Of a stretch of 64,000 bases of DNA, positions 33,516-42,815 are shown piece by piece (position 1 is the first letter of the stretch; each line of letters opens with the position of its first letter). Below the pieces are notes generated by a model that saw nothing but the letters and a program-made list of their open reading frames with translations, was not told the origin of the DNA and ran no database searches. This DNA comes from Roseibium polysiphoniae. Its GTDB lineage: Bacteria; Pseudomonadota; Alphaproteobacteria; Rhizobiales; Stappiaceae. The position numbers and the translations under genes were made by a program. The stretch covers positions 372,001 through 436,000 of the forward strand of contig NZ_JACYXJ010000001.1 in assembly GCF_014842925.1 (NCBI RefSeq), written 5' to 3'.

Positions 33516-33655
33516 GACAGTCCTCCAAAATGACAGGGTGTTTCGACGATAAAGATATGATCCGGTCGCGCTCGTAAAGACCGTGTTTGGGAGAAGCAGT
33601 TGTCACGGTCGATATTGCGGCGCAGTATATTTGCGGGTGGGGTTGGAGGATCAAA

Positions 33656-34309
33656 ATGGCAGGGCATATTCTGACGGTTGCACAACAAAAGGGTGGTTCG
33701 GGCAAGACAACGCTGGCTGCTCATATCGCTGTTGCCTTGTCGAAGGTGGCGGAAGGGCCTGTCGCTGTACTGGATGTGGATCCGCAGGGCTCCCTCGGCA
33801 CATGGTTCGAGGCGCGTGAGGAGTTGCTCGGCGAAGATCAGACAGGTCTGGCGTTTCGAACAGCTTCTGGCTGGGGCTCGCGAAGGGAGGCGAAGTCCCT
33901 TGCGCGGTCCCATGAATTCGTCGTCATTGATACGCCGCCGAAAACCGATGTCGAAGCGAAACCGGCCATCGATGCAGCTGACCTCGTGATTGTCCCGATA
34001 CAGCCCACACCCGTTGATCTTTGGGCGACCGGGCAGACGATACAGCTGGCAGAGCGGGAAGACACCGAGGCAGTGCTCCTGTTCAACCGTGTGCCGCCAC
34101 GCGCGGCTCTGACACAGGAAATGACAGAGGCGATTGCGAAGTCCGGCTTCGAGATCTTCGAAGCACGGCTTGGCAACCGGACGGCCTTTGCATCATCCAT
34201 GGGCACGGGCAGGACGGTGATGGAGATCGCGCCCTCAGGCAAGGCCTCGAAAGAGGTCGCTGCTTTTATCTCGGAGCTGGTCCAGCGCTTTCAGCCCGAC
34301 AATTTTTAA
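33656..34309 (+). CDS. ParA-family ATPase without a ParB partner
   Basis: A 217-residue deviant Walker ATPase. Seen: AQQKGGSGKTT at 10-20 with the signature Lys, the VLDVDPQGSLGTWFE segment, the FVVIDTPPKTDVEAKPAIDAADLVIVPIQPTPVDLW segment (cited from 90 to 125), and the C-terminal GRTVMEIAPSGKASKEV. GGAGGA lies 6 bases before the ATG; the frame upstream is open for 23 codons but unlikely. No parB, plasmid partition site or cell-division gene lies next to it, so it may position some other cargo such as a protein complex. Not a canonical chromosome ParA (too short and without an N-terminal extension). Confidence 0.85.
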   Translation: MAGHILTVAQQKGGSGKTTLAAHIAVALSKVAEGPVAVLDVDPQGSLGTWFEAREELLGEDQTGLAFRTASGWGSRREAKSLARSHEFVVIDTPPKTDVEAKPAIDAADLVIVPIQPTPVDLWATGQTIQLAEREDTEAVLLFNRVPPRAALTQEMTEAIAKSGFEIFEARLGNRTAFASSMGTGRTVMEIAPSGKASKEVAAFISELVQRFQPDNF

Positions 34310-34387
34310 TTTCTGCCTTGGCAACGTCATGATCGCGTGTACCGTTACCCATCGGCAGGTTTGTCGATGCCCCAGGGGGAGGTGGTT

Positions 34388-37300
34388 ATGTCGTTTCGGT
34401 ATGTCTTGGAAGCCGCGAAGGTCGGTGGTCGGCGGTTGAGGTCACTGTTGCCCCAGTGGGTTGCCATTTGCGCTGCCATTGGTGCTTTCGCAGCGTTGGC
34501 GCTTGCGGTTCCGGTTCACGCGCAAGAAAGGCGTATCGTCACCATCGAAGATGCCGACTTTTTTGGCGGCGACTACCGGACCGTCAAGGACGTTGACCTG
34601 TCAGGCTGTGAGGCTGTGTGTCTCGCCGACAACATGTGCCGCGCCTTTACCTACAACACCTCGGCCGGCTGGTGTTTTTTGAAGTCTGACTTCGGTCAGT
34701 TGCAGAGCTTCGTCGGAGCGATTGCCGGCCGGGTCGTTTCAGTCGAGCAGCCACGGGAAGACCAACAGGCCGACCGCAAGGCAGATCTAGGATTTCTGGA
34801 AAGTAGTCTGCTTGAAACGGCTGAGACATATTCTGCCCGTTTGCAGCAAAGCCCTATCACGACCAGTTTGACAGCAGACCAGCTGCGCCGCGAGGCACGT
34901 CAGAAAATACTCAACAAGGACGGACCTGTCGCAGAGGCTGATTTCGGAGCGCTTATTGCTTTGGAACCCGGCGACCTGGAAGCCTGGCAGGGGCTCGCCA
35001 TGGCCCAGCTGATGCAGAGCCCAAAAGACTGGCAGGAGCGTCAGCGCAAACAGGAAAACGCGACATCCTCGTCCATCAACGCCTATCTGCGCTCCATAAG
35101 TGCAACTGAACGCGCGCGTTCTCTCGAGCTGATAGGATCGTCTCTTGCTGCGCGCCAGCAGTGGAAGCCGGCGATCAAGGCCCTGCGCGCCGCTCTTGCG
35201 CTGGATGAAATTCCCGGTCTTCGCCGCCGCTACGATCAGATGGTCGCAGAACACGGCTTCCGGATTCTCAATCACACGGTGGCAGCCGACGCCGCCGCGC
35301 CGCGCATCTGTGTGGTCTTCTCGTCTTCATTGCCGCGTAACACCGATTTCTCGCCCTATGTCTCCGTCACCGGGCAGGGAACGACCTCTGTTGAGGCCGA
35401 CGGGGCACAGGTCTGCGTCGATGGCGTTACCCATGGCGAAAGATACCGCCTGAGCGTGAGAAGCGGTTTGCCCGCGGCAGACGGCGAGGTTCTTGAGAAA
35501 TCGGTGGACCTCAACATCTACGTCCGCGATCGCGCGCCATCCGTTCAGTTCATCGGCCGCGCCTATGTTCTGCCCGCCGGCGGCGAGCCGACGATCCCCA
35601 TCGTTTCAGTGAACACGAGCGAAGTCGCCGCAGAGATCTTCCGCGTCGGCGACCGTGCATTGGCAGGTGTTGTGCGCGACGGCAAATTCCTCCGTCAATT
35701 GGGAAGCTATCAGGCCGAACAACTGACGGATGATCTGGGCGAGAAGGTCTGGTCCGGAACAGTCGAAACGGAAAACAGCCTCAACAGGGACATCACCACG
35801 GCTGTGCCGCTGAACGAGATCGGTCTCGATATCAAGCCGGGCGTTTACGCAATGACGGCCCGCTCCAAGCTCGACACGCAGAACAAGTGGGGTCCACTTG
35901 CGACGCAGTGGTTCATTGTCTCCGATCTGGGTCTGTCCTCCTTGAGCGGAAATGACGGCATCGCCGTGAATGTTCGTTCTCTCAACACTGCCGAAGCCAT
36001 CCCCGGCGTGTCGCTCAAGCTTCTTGCGGTCAACAACGAAATCCTCGGCGAGGTGACCACGGACGACGACGGTTTTGGCCGCTTTGCGCCCGGGCTTGGC
36101 CGCGGACGGGGCGGCATGGCGCCAAGCCTTGTGGTCGCTGAAACGCAGGCCCGAGACTATTCCTTCCTGGATCTGAGAAAGCCCGCTTTCGACCTGAGCG
36201 ACCGTGGCGTCGAAGGGCGAGCGGCGCCGGGACCTCTTGATGTCTTCGGCTGGACAGACCGCGGAATCTACAAGGCTGGCGAGACAGTGCATGCTCAGGC
36301 GCTCATCCGCACGTCCAGGGCTGTGGCCCAGGAGGGCCTGCCTCTGACTTTTGTTCTCGATCGTCCCGATGGCGTCGAACATTCGCGCTATCTGGTGCAG
36401 GACGCCGGTCTCGGTGGTCATCTTAAGGACTTCAGCCTGGACGCCGGGGCACAACAGGGCGTCTGGTCCTGGAAGGTCTTCGTGGATCCCAAGGGCGATG
36501 CATTGTCCCAGTCTACGTTCCTGGTCGAGGATTATCAGCCTGAACGTGTGGATTTCGACCTGGAAACCAGCGCCGAGTCCTTCAGCCGCAGCGCAGCAAC
36601 ACCGGTGTCCGTCGAGGCAAGGTTCCTTTATGGCTCCCCAGCGAGCGGTCAGACCCTGGAAGGCGACATCATCGTGACGTCAACCCGGGAGCTCCCCAGT
36701 CAGCCGGGGTACATCTTTGGTCTTGCCGACGACATTTCCTATCCGACACGCGAAACGCTGCCGTCTGGCCTGAAGACCGATGCCAATGGTGGCTTGTCCT
36801 TCGGCGTGACCTTGCCGGAAATTGCCGGGATCACCGGCCTCTACAAGGGCGAGCTGGTGGCAAGACTGGTGGAGACCGGCGGTCGTTATGTCGAGCGCAG
36901 GTTGAATTTGCCGGTTGCCCAGGATGGCGAAAAGATCGGCCTCAAGCCGCTGTTCGATGGCGGTGTTGACGAAGGCGGCCCGGCCTCTTTCAACGTGGTT
37001 CTGCTCGGTGAGGACGGTACGCCGCGCGCAGCCGAAGACCTTTCCTGGACTCTCTCGCGCATCGAACGCCGTTATCAATGGTACCGGACCGATGGCTCGT
37101 GGAACTATGAGCCGATCACCACGACCAAGCGCGTGGCAAACGGCGACTTGTCGATACAAGCCGGACAGGCCGGAAGCCTGTCTTTGCCCGTGGAGTGGGG
37201 CCGATACCGGCTTGAAGTTCAATCCGGCGGACCTCAGGCGACGGCAACCAGCGTCGAATTCTCGGCGGGCTGGTACACTGCCGATGCCACATCCGAGACG

Positions 37301-39928
37301 CCCGACTATCTCGATGTTGGTCTCGATAAGAAAAGTTACCGTCCCGGCGAAACGGCAACCCTGCGCCTGACGTCCCAAATGGATGGAATCGCCGTGGTGA
37401 ACGTCGTCTCAGGTGGATTGTTGAACTCGCGGACGATCGAAGTAGAAGGTGGTGAGGCAGAAGTTGGCCTGCCGGTAACGGAAGAATGGGGGGCAGGGGC
37501 CTATGTGACCGCGAGCCTTTATCGTCCCATGGACCTTGAGAACAAACGGATGCCGTCTCGGTCGGTCGGGCTTTCCTGGCTCAAGGTCGAGCCGGGGGAG
37601 CGTGATCTTGATATCAGCCTGTCTGCGACTTCAACCCTGCGGCCGTCCACGACCCTGGAAGTGCCCATCGAGGTGGCGGGACTTGCTGCCGGCACCCAGG
37701 CATACGTAACGCTCGCCGGCGTCGATCTTGGCATCCTCAACCTGACAGGGTTTGAGCCGCCAGCACCAGAGGACTGGTACTTCGGCCAGCGGCGGTTGGG
37801 TGCGGAGATGCGCGACCTCTACGGCCAGCTCATCGATCGCACGCTTGGCGTTCGCGGCAAGGTCCGCTCTGGTGGTGATGCCATGGCCATGCGCCTTGAA
37901 GCGCCGCCCCCGGATGAAGAGCCGCTGGCGCTGTTTTCCGGTCTCGTCGCGCTGAATGACGAGGGCAAGGCTGTCGTACGTTTCGAGATACCTGAATTCA
38001 ATGGCACACTGCGGTTGATGGCCGTGGCCTGGACGAAGGAGGGCGTTGGTCACGCATCTCAGGACGTCGAGATTCGCGCGCCGATGGTGTTGACCGCGAG
38101 TCTGCCTGGCTTCCTGGCACCCGGCGATGTTTCACGGCTGCAGCTTGAGATCGACAACGTCGAAGGTCCTGCAGGCGTCTACGACCTTACCCTGTCTGCA
38201 GAAGGACCGGCCGGTCTGGACCGCGAGGGCCCTCAGGTGCGTCAGCTGGAGCTTGGTGAAGGCGAGAAAACCCTTGTTCGAGTGCCGGTCTCCGCGTTCG
38301 ACGAGCAAGGCAGCACGACGATCATCGCAGCTTTGGCGGCCCCCGACGGCACGGAGGTGGTCAAACGGATGCGATTGGATGTGCGCGATACCCAGCCAGA
38401 TGTGGTTCGCAGGTCCAGTTTCACTCTTTCTGGGGGCGCGGGTCTCTCTCTCGATGCGGGAAGCTTTGAAGGGCTGCGGCCCGAAACCGTGTCGGTCAAA
38501 GTGACGGCCGGAGGCGCAGCTCGTATCGATGTGGCCGGTCTTCTGGATGCGCTCGACCGCTATCCCTATGGCTGCACCGAACAAACAACCAGCCGGGCCC
38601 TGCCGCTGCTTTATCTGAACCAGGTGGCAACTGCCGCTGGCCTTGGGGAAGATCCGGAGATACGGGAACGGGTCGTCAAGGCGATCCAGCGGGTTCTGGC
38701 AAACCAGTCATCTGACGGATCCTTCGGACTCTGGAACAGCTACAGCAGCTATGATCCCTGGCTCGACGCCTATGTGGTCGACTTCCTCACCCGGGCGCGC
38801 GAGGAAGGCTATCAAGTGCCTGAACTGGCCTTCGAAACGGCGCTGGACAACCTAGAAAACCGCCTGGCCTATGCCTCCGACTTCACCGAAGGCGGCGAGG
38901 AAATCGCCTATGGCCTCTATGTGCTTGCCCGCAACAGCCGGGCGTCCATGGGGGATCTCAGATATTATCTGGATGCCAAGCTTGGCGCCTTCTCAACGCC
39001 GCTTGCCAAGGCGCAGCTTGCCGCAAGTCTGGCTCTCTACGGCGAGGCCAAACGTGCCGAGGAAGGTTTCAGGGCCGCGACCTTGGCGTTGGGCGAACGT
39101 TCAAAGAGCGGTTACCGGGCGGACTATGGATCTGCGCTGCGCGATGGTGCCGGCGTTCTCACCTATGTGTCGGCGTCAGACGCCGACAGCCCGGACCAGT
39201 CTCGTGCCAGTGATTTCGTGAAGGCTGCCCAGGAGGGCCGGTCCTATTATTCCACGCAAGACATGGCTTGGCTCTTGATGGCCGCACGCGAGCTCAATGA
39301 GCAGGCGACGGCCACCAAAATTGCGATCAATGGCGAGGAGACACCCGGACGGCTTGTCTGGTCATTCTCCGGCCTGACGCTTGAGCGCGAAATAACCCGC
39401 ATTGAAAACCGGGGTGGCGAGGGCACTGAACTGCTGGTTTCGGTGTCCGGCCAACCTCTGTTGCCAGAACCTGCCGGTGGTACGGACTATGTCATTGAAC
39501 GTCAGATTTTTGATCTGGATGGCAACCTGGTTGATCCCGGGGCGGTTCCGGTCAGCACACGCCTCGCTGTTGTCGTCACTGTTCGCGCCCTGACCGACAC
39601 GCCGGGACGCCTGATGGTGGTCGATCGTATTCCAGCGGGCCTTGCCATTGATAATCCACGGTTGGTCCGTTCCGGCGATATCGGCGCGCTTCGATGGCTG
39701 AAGACCGTCGATCAGCCCGAGCACGCCCAGTTCCACGGCGACAGGTTCGAGGTTTCTGTCGATCAGACGCGCTCAGGCGGCTCGGAATTGAATTTTGCGT
39801 ATCTCGCTCGTGCCGTGACACCGGGCAATTATGCGCATCCTCCGGCGTCCGTCGAGGATATGTATCGGCCCGAGCGCCGCGCAATCACCGGCACGGGTCG
39901 TCTGTCGGTTCTTGGACCGGTTCGGTAG
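34388..39928 (+). CDS. yfhM: Bacterial alpha-2-macroglobulin with N-terminal PAN/Apple domain
   Basis: A 1846-residue exported protein. Seen: a signal peptide (about 20-46, ending VPVHAQE), a PAN/Apple domain (about 48-125) with Cys in SGCEAVCLADNMC and SAGWCFLKS, a spacer with tetratricopeptide-like helices (about 150-290), macroglobulin beta domains, and the thioester motif G-Cys1396-T-E-Q in YPYGCTEQT with the helical TED domain and receptor-like end after it. Such proteins trap attacking proteases through the thioester. There is no lipobox, so this copy should be soluble in the periplasm, unlike E. coli YfhM. It ends 6 bases before pbpC, the known partner. GGGGGAGG precedes the ATG. Confidence 0.93.
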   Translation: MSFRYVLEAAKVGGRRLRSLLPQWVAICAAIGAFAALALAVPVHAQERRIVTIEDADFFGGDYRTVKDVDLSGCEAVCLADNMCRAFTYNTSAGWCFLKSDFGQLQSFVGAIAGRVVSVEQPREDQQADRKADLGFLESSLLETAETYSARLQQSPITTSLTADQLRREARQKILNKDGPVAEADFGALIALEPGDLEAWQGLAMAQLMQSPKDWQERQRKQENATSSSINAYLRSISATERARSLELIGSSLAARQQWKPAIKALRAALALDEIPGLRRRYDQMVAEHGFRILNHTVAADAAAPRICVVFSSSLPRNTDFSPYVSVTGQGTTSVEADGAQVCVDGVTHGERYRLSVRSGLPAADGEVLEKSVDLNIYVRDRAPSVQFIGRAYVLPAGGEPTIPIVSVNTSEVAAEIFRVGDRALAGVVRDGKFLRQLGSYQAEQLTDDLGEKVWSGTVETENSLNRDITTAVPLNEIGLDIKPGVYAMTARSKLDTQNKWGPLATQWFIVSDLGLSSLSGNDGIAVNVRSLNTAEAIPGVSLKLLAVNNEILGEVTTDDDGFGRFAPGLGRGRGGMAPSLVVAETQARDYSFLDLRKPAFDLSDRGVEGRAAPGPLDVFGWTDRGIYKAGETVHAQALIRTSRAVAQEGLPLTFVLDRPDGVEHSRYLVQDAGLGGHLKDFSLDAGAQQGVWSWKVFVDPKGDALSQSTFLVEDYQPERVDFDLETSAESFSRSAATPVSVEARFLYGSPASGQTLEGDIIVTSTRELPSQPGYIFGLADDISYPTRETLPSGLKTDANGGLSFGVTLPEIAGITGLYKGELVARLVETGGRYVERRLNLPVAQDGEKIGLKPLFDGGVDEGGPASFNVVLLGEDGTPRAAEDLSWTLSRIERRYQWYRTDGSWNYEPITTTKRVANGDLSIQAGQAGSLSLPVEWGRYRLEVQSGGPQATATSVEFSAGWYTADATSETPDYLDVGLDKKSYRPGETATLRLTSQMDGIAVVNVVSGGLLNSRTIEVEGGEAEVGLPVTEEWGAGAYVTASLYRPMDLENKRMPSRSVGLSWLKVEPGERDLDISLSATSTLRPSTTLEVPIEVAGLAAGTQAYVTLAGVDLGILNLTGFEPPAPEDWYFGQRRLGAEMRDLYGQLIDRTLGVRGKVRSGGDAMAMRLEAPPPDEEPLALFSGLVALNDEGKAVVRFEIPEFNGTLRLMAVAWTKEGVGHASQDVEIRAPMVLTASLPGFLAPGDVSRLQLEIDNVEGPAGVYDLTLSAEGPAGLDREGPQVRQLELGEGEKTLVRVPVSAFDEQGSTTIIAALAAPDGTEVVKRMRLDVRDTQPDVVRRSSFTLSGGAGLSLDAGSFEGLRPETVSVKVTAGGAARIDVAGLLDALDRYPYGCTEQTTSRALPLLYLNQVATAAGLGEDPEIRERVVKAIQRVLANQSSDGSFGLWNSYSSYDPWLDAYVVDFLTRAREEGYQVPELAFETALDNLENRLAYASDFTEGGEEIAYGLYVLARNSRASMGDLRYYLDAKLGAFSTPLAKAQLAASLALYGEAKRAEEGFRAATLALGERSKSGYRADYGSALRDGAGVLTYVSASDADSPDQSRASDFVKAAQEGRSYYSTQDMAWLLMAARELNEQATATKIAINGEETPGRLVWSFSGLTLEREITRIENRGGEGTELLVSVSGQPLLPEPAGGTDYVIERQIFDLDGNLVDPGAVPVSTRLAVVVTVRALTDTPGRLMVVDRIPAGLAIDNPRLVRSGDIGALRWLKTVDQPEHAQFHGDRFEVSVDQTRSGGSELNFAYLARAVTPGNYAHPPASVEDMYRPERRAITGTGRLSVLGPVR

Positions 39929-39934
39929 ACAGGC

Positions 39935-42031
39935 GTGAAGGGCTTGCGCACAGGAACCAAACAACGGTGGCGGTTTTCTGCCATCGCCCTGGCTGTCTTC
40001 AGTGTTGCTACCGTGGCGGGTCTGGGCAAGGTCTATCTGGACTACCGGGCCCTGCCTCCGAGCCTGGCCCCAGCCGATCTGACGATCTCAAAGACTGTTC
40101 TTGATCGCAATGGGCAGCTTTTGCGCGCCTTCACCACACCGGACGAGAAATGGCGCTTGCCCGTCGCCGTTCGCGACGTCGATCCGCTCTATTGGAAGAT
40201 GCTCAAGGCCTATGAGGATCATCGATTTGATCAGCATCACGGAGTTGATGTCTCGGCCATGCTCCGCGCAGCTTATCAGCTGCTGTCCTCTGGCCATGTC
40301 GTTTCGGGCGCTTCGACCCTCACAATGCAGACTGCGCGCCTGCTGCAAGAGCGGCCGACGCGCAGCCTTTCGGCCAAATACCATCAGATCCTCGCGGCAC
40401 TGAGGCTGGAATCAGATCTTTCCAAGGAGGACATCCTCCAGCTTTATGCACTGCGCGCGCCCTTCGGCGGAAATCTGGAGGGAATACGGGCAGCCGCACT
40501 GACCTGGTTTGGCAAGGAACCGCGACGCCTGACACCTGCGGAGGCGGCACTGCTCGTTGCTTTGCCGCAATCACCGGAAGCGCGGCGACCGGACAGGTTT
40601 AAATCGGCAGCGCAGGCGGCGCGTGATCGTGTGCTGGATCGTGCCGTCATTGCCGGCGTGCTGTCACAGGGCGATGCTGATGCAGCACGTGAGGAGAATG
40701 TGCCGGTCAGACGGCGCTCCATGCCTTTCCTCGCAGCGCATGCCGCAAGAGCAGCGGTCGCCTCGAAAGAAATCGAAACTATCCATCGCCTGACCCTGGA
40801 TGCGTCTCTTCAGCGGGCACTGGAAACCCTGATTGATCAACGCATAGATGCTATGGGTCCAAAGGTCTCTGCAGCGCTCCTCGTTGCAGATCATCAAAGC
40901 GGCGAGGTATTGGCGAGCGTCGGGTCGCCGAATCTGATGGATGAAGCGCGATTGGGGCACATTGACATGACCCGCGCCATCCGGTCGCCGGGATCAACGC
41001 TCAAGCCTTTCATCTATGGCTTGGCGTTCGAAGACGGCATTGCGCATCCCGAAAGCACAATTGACGACCGTCCCATCGACATTGGTGGCTATAAGCCCAC
41101 CAACTTTGATTTGGCCTATCAGGGACGGGTCAGCGTCCGAGAGGCCTTGCAGCTCTCCTTGAATACGCCTGCGATCCAGCTGCTCGAAGCCGTAGGGCCA
41201 GCAAAGCTGGTGGCAAGACTCAAGCGAAGTGGGGCAGGGGTTGTCATTGGCGGTGCGGATGCTCCCGGACTGGCGATTGGTCTTGGTGGCCTTGGAATGA
41301 GTCTGTGGGATCTGACCCAGCTTTATGGCGCGCTTGGAAATGGCGGTCATTCGATTTCACTGCACCTGGAGGCATCTGGAAGCGACCGCCCAAGGTCACG
41401 CCGGATCTTGGAAGAGGTCGCTGCATGGCATGTTGGCGATGTGCTTGCCGGGTTGCCGCAGCCCCGCGCCGCCGGTGCCAACCAGATCGCCTACAAGACC
41501 GGCACCGCTTATGGCTATCGGGATGCCTGGGCGATGGGCTACGACGGCCGGGATGTTGTTGGCGTCTGGGTTGGACGTGCTGACGGCACGCCATTGCCAG
41601 GAATGACCGGCGCCGGTTCTGCTGTTCCGCTGTTGTTCGAAGCCTTTCAAAGGCTGAAGAAATCCCCCGCCCCACTCCCGGCTGCACCCAGCGGGACCTT
41701 GAAGATGGCGGCTGCTGACCTGCCTTTGCCATTGCGCGCTGCGAGAGTGCACAAACCGGCCGCTGGCGCGCTCCGTTCTCTGGAGATCAGTTACCCGCCG
41801 CAGTCTGGCACGATTGACCTCGGACTGGGGGAGGGGCGGCAGACATTGCCACTTGTCGTCAAGCTTCAGGGGGGAACGCGGCCCTTTAGCTGGTTCGTCG
41901 ACGGCCAGCCGATGTCGGCAAGAAGCTTTGCCTCCCAATTGTCGTTTGAGCCCGAAGGTCCGGGTGCGACGAGCATAACCGTCGTCGATTCAGCGGGTCT
42001 CAGCGATACTGTCGATCTGTTCATCCGCTAG
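39935..42031 (+). CDS. pbpC: Penicillin-binding protein 1C
   Basis: A 698-residue bifunctional peptidoglycan synthase anchored by one helix (about 13-31). Seen: transglycosylase domain with Glu94 in EDHRF and the GASTLTMQTARLL motif; transpeptidase domain with Ser354-T-L-Lys357 in SPGSTLKP, an SLNTP box, and Lys521-Thr-Gly-Thr; then a C-terminal BiPBP_C domain (about 605-690). The GTG at 39935 has only a weak ribosome site, consistent with coupling to the macroglobulin gene that ends 6 bases earlier. Pairing of these two genes is well known; the protease trap is thought to protect the cell while PBP1C repairs the wall. Confidence 0.95.
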   Translation: MKGLRTGTKQRWRFSAIALAVFSVATVAGLGKVYLDYRALPPSLAPADLTISKTVLDRNGQLLRAFTTPDEKWRLPVAVRDVDPLYWKMLKAYEDHRFDQHHGVDVSAMLRAAYQLLSSGHVVSGASTLTMQTARLLQERPTRSLSAKYHQILAALRLESDLSKEDILQLYALRAPFGGNLEGIRAAALTWFGKEPRRLTPAEAALLVALPQSPEARRPDRFKSAAQAARDRVLDRAVIAGVLSQGDADAAREENVPVRRRSMPFLAAHAARAAVASKEIETIHRLTLDASLQRALETLIDQRIDAMGPKVSAALLVADHQSGEVLASVGSPNLMDEARLGHIDMTRAIRSPGSTLKPFIYGLAFEDGIAHPESTIDDRPIDIGGYKPTNFDLAYQGRVSVREALQLSLNTPAIQLLEAVGPAKLVARLKRSGAGVVIGGADAPGLAIGLGGLGMSLWDLTQLYGALGNGGHSISLHLEASGSDRPRSRRILEEVAAWHVGDVLAGLPQPRAAGANQIAYKTGTAYGYRDAWAMGYDGRDVVGVWVGRADGTPLPGMTGAGSAVPLLFEAFQRLKKSPAPLPAAPSGTLKMAAADLPLPLRAARVHKPAAGALRSLEISYPPQSGTIDLGLGEGRQTLPLVVKLQGGTRPFSWFVDGQPMSARSFASQLSFEPEGPGATSITVVDSAGLSDTVDLFIR

Positions 42032-42747
42032 ATTGAGCGCTTGGTGTTTCAGAGATGCCCCCTCAAGTCCGCCGGCTTTCGTGCGTCTTGCGCGCCGCTT
42101 CATCCGCAACGCAAGCCCCAAATGATGGGCTTGTAGGGCTTAGGGGCGGGGAAGGTATCCCTCGCTGAGCTGTCCGATTCGACACTTCTGCAATTACCGT
42201 TCGGAAACTTCCGTTTTGAAGCCTGTGGCCTTGTCTTTTCAGGCTCGTATTCGGTGTTTTCAAGAGACCTGTTTCATCTCTTGAAAGTGAAGATAAACAC
42301 CTTAAATGCAAACTATACTCATTAGTGTAATTTGCTCACGAAAAAAGTGATAAGTAAACGTAATAGTGTAATTTTAAATAACAAAAATATGTAATTTTGC
42401 GAGAAAAAAATCCTCTGTCGGGTCGAGAGAGTTTCTGGGTGCGAAGGTGATGTGGAGGGTGTCCTCTTCTGATCTATTCCAGTGATGTTCAATGGATTTC
42501 TTCATCGAGATAAAATAAACAGCAAAAACAATATATTGCAAAAATAGCACACAAAAACTAAACAGAGCAGTGTAATTACAATCTGTCTTGCGTGATCGAG
42601 TCTCGCTGTGGTTTTTTCATTTCGTGAACGGCGGGTCCTGCAAACCTTAGAATTACAAATAGTAATGTATGGGCCGCGTGAATTACGAATTGGCGAAGCT
42701 TGCCGATAAGCGGCTTGCTGGACCAGAAGAGATCTATGAGGTCAGAA
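42032..42747 (+). promoter_or_regulatory. AT-rich control region upstream of the first porin
   Basis: 716 bases with no credible gene. The stretch 42290-42590 is the most AT-rich part of the window. TGTAATT-type words cluster here: AGTGTAATT at 42324-42332, AGTGTAATTTT at 42365-42375, TGTAATTTT near 42390, and AGTGTAATTACA at 42569-42580, whose TGTAATTACA is a perfect 10-base palindrome. Two reverse copies, GAATTAC near 42650 and 42680, lie closer to the gene. Repeated short words over an AT-rich porin leader suggest a regulator or nucleoid protein; which one is unknown. The first 250 bases (42032-42290) show nothing special. Confidence 0.55.
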
Positions 42748-42815
42748 ATGAACTTTAAGAGCCTTATGCTCGGCGCTGCTGCTGCAGCTGCTGCCACCGG
42801 CGCCCAGGCTGCCGA
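42738..42815 (+). repeat. 78-bp direct repeat, copy 1 (porin start region)
   Basis: Bases 42738-42815 are identical to 44332-44409. The repeat covers the ribosome site, the start codon and the signal peptide codons, ending within the sixth base after the AAC/GCT signal region where synonymous differences begin. Downstream the two genes are similar but diverged. Confidence 0.9.

Noticed and set aside
42063..42311. 82-codon minus-strand frame after pbpC
   Set aside because: Overlaps AT-rich control DNA and encodes an Arg/Ser-rich peptide with no family likeness.
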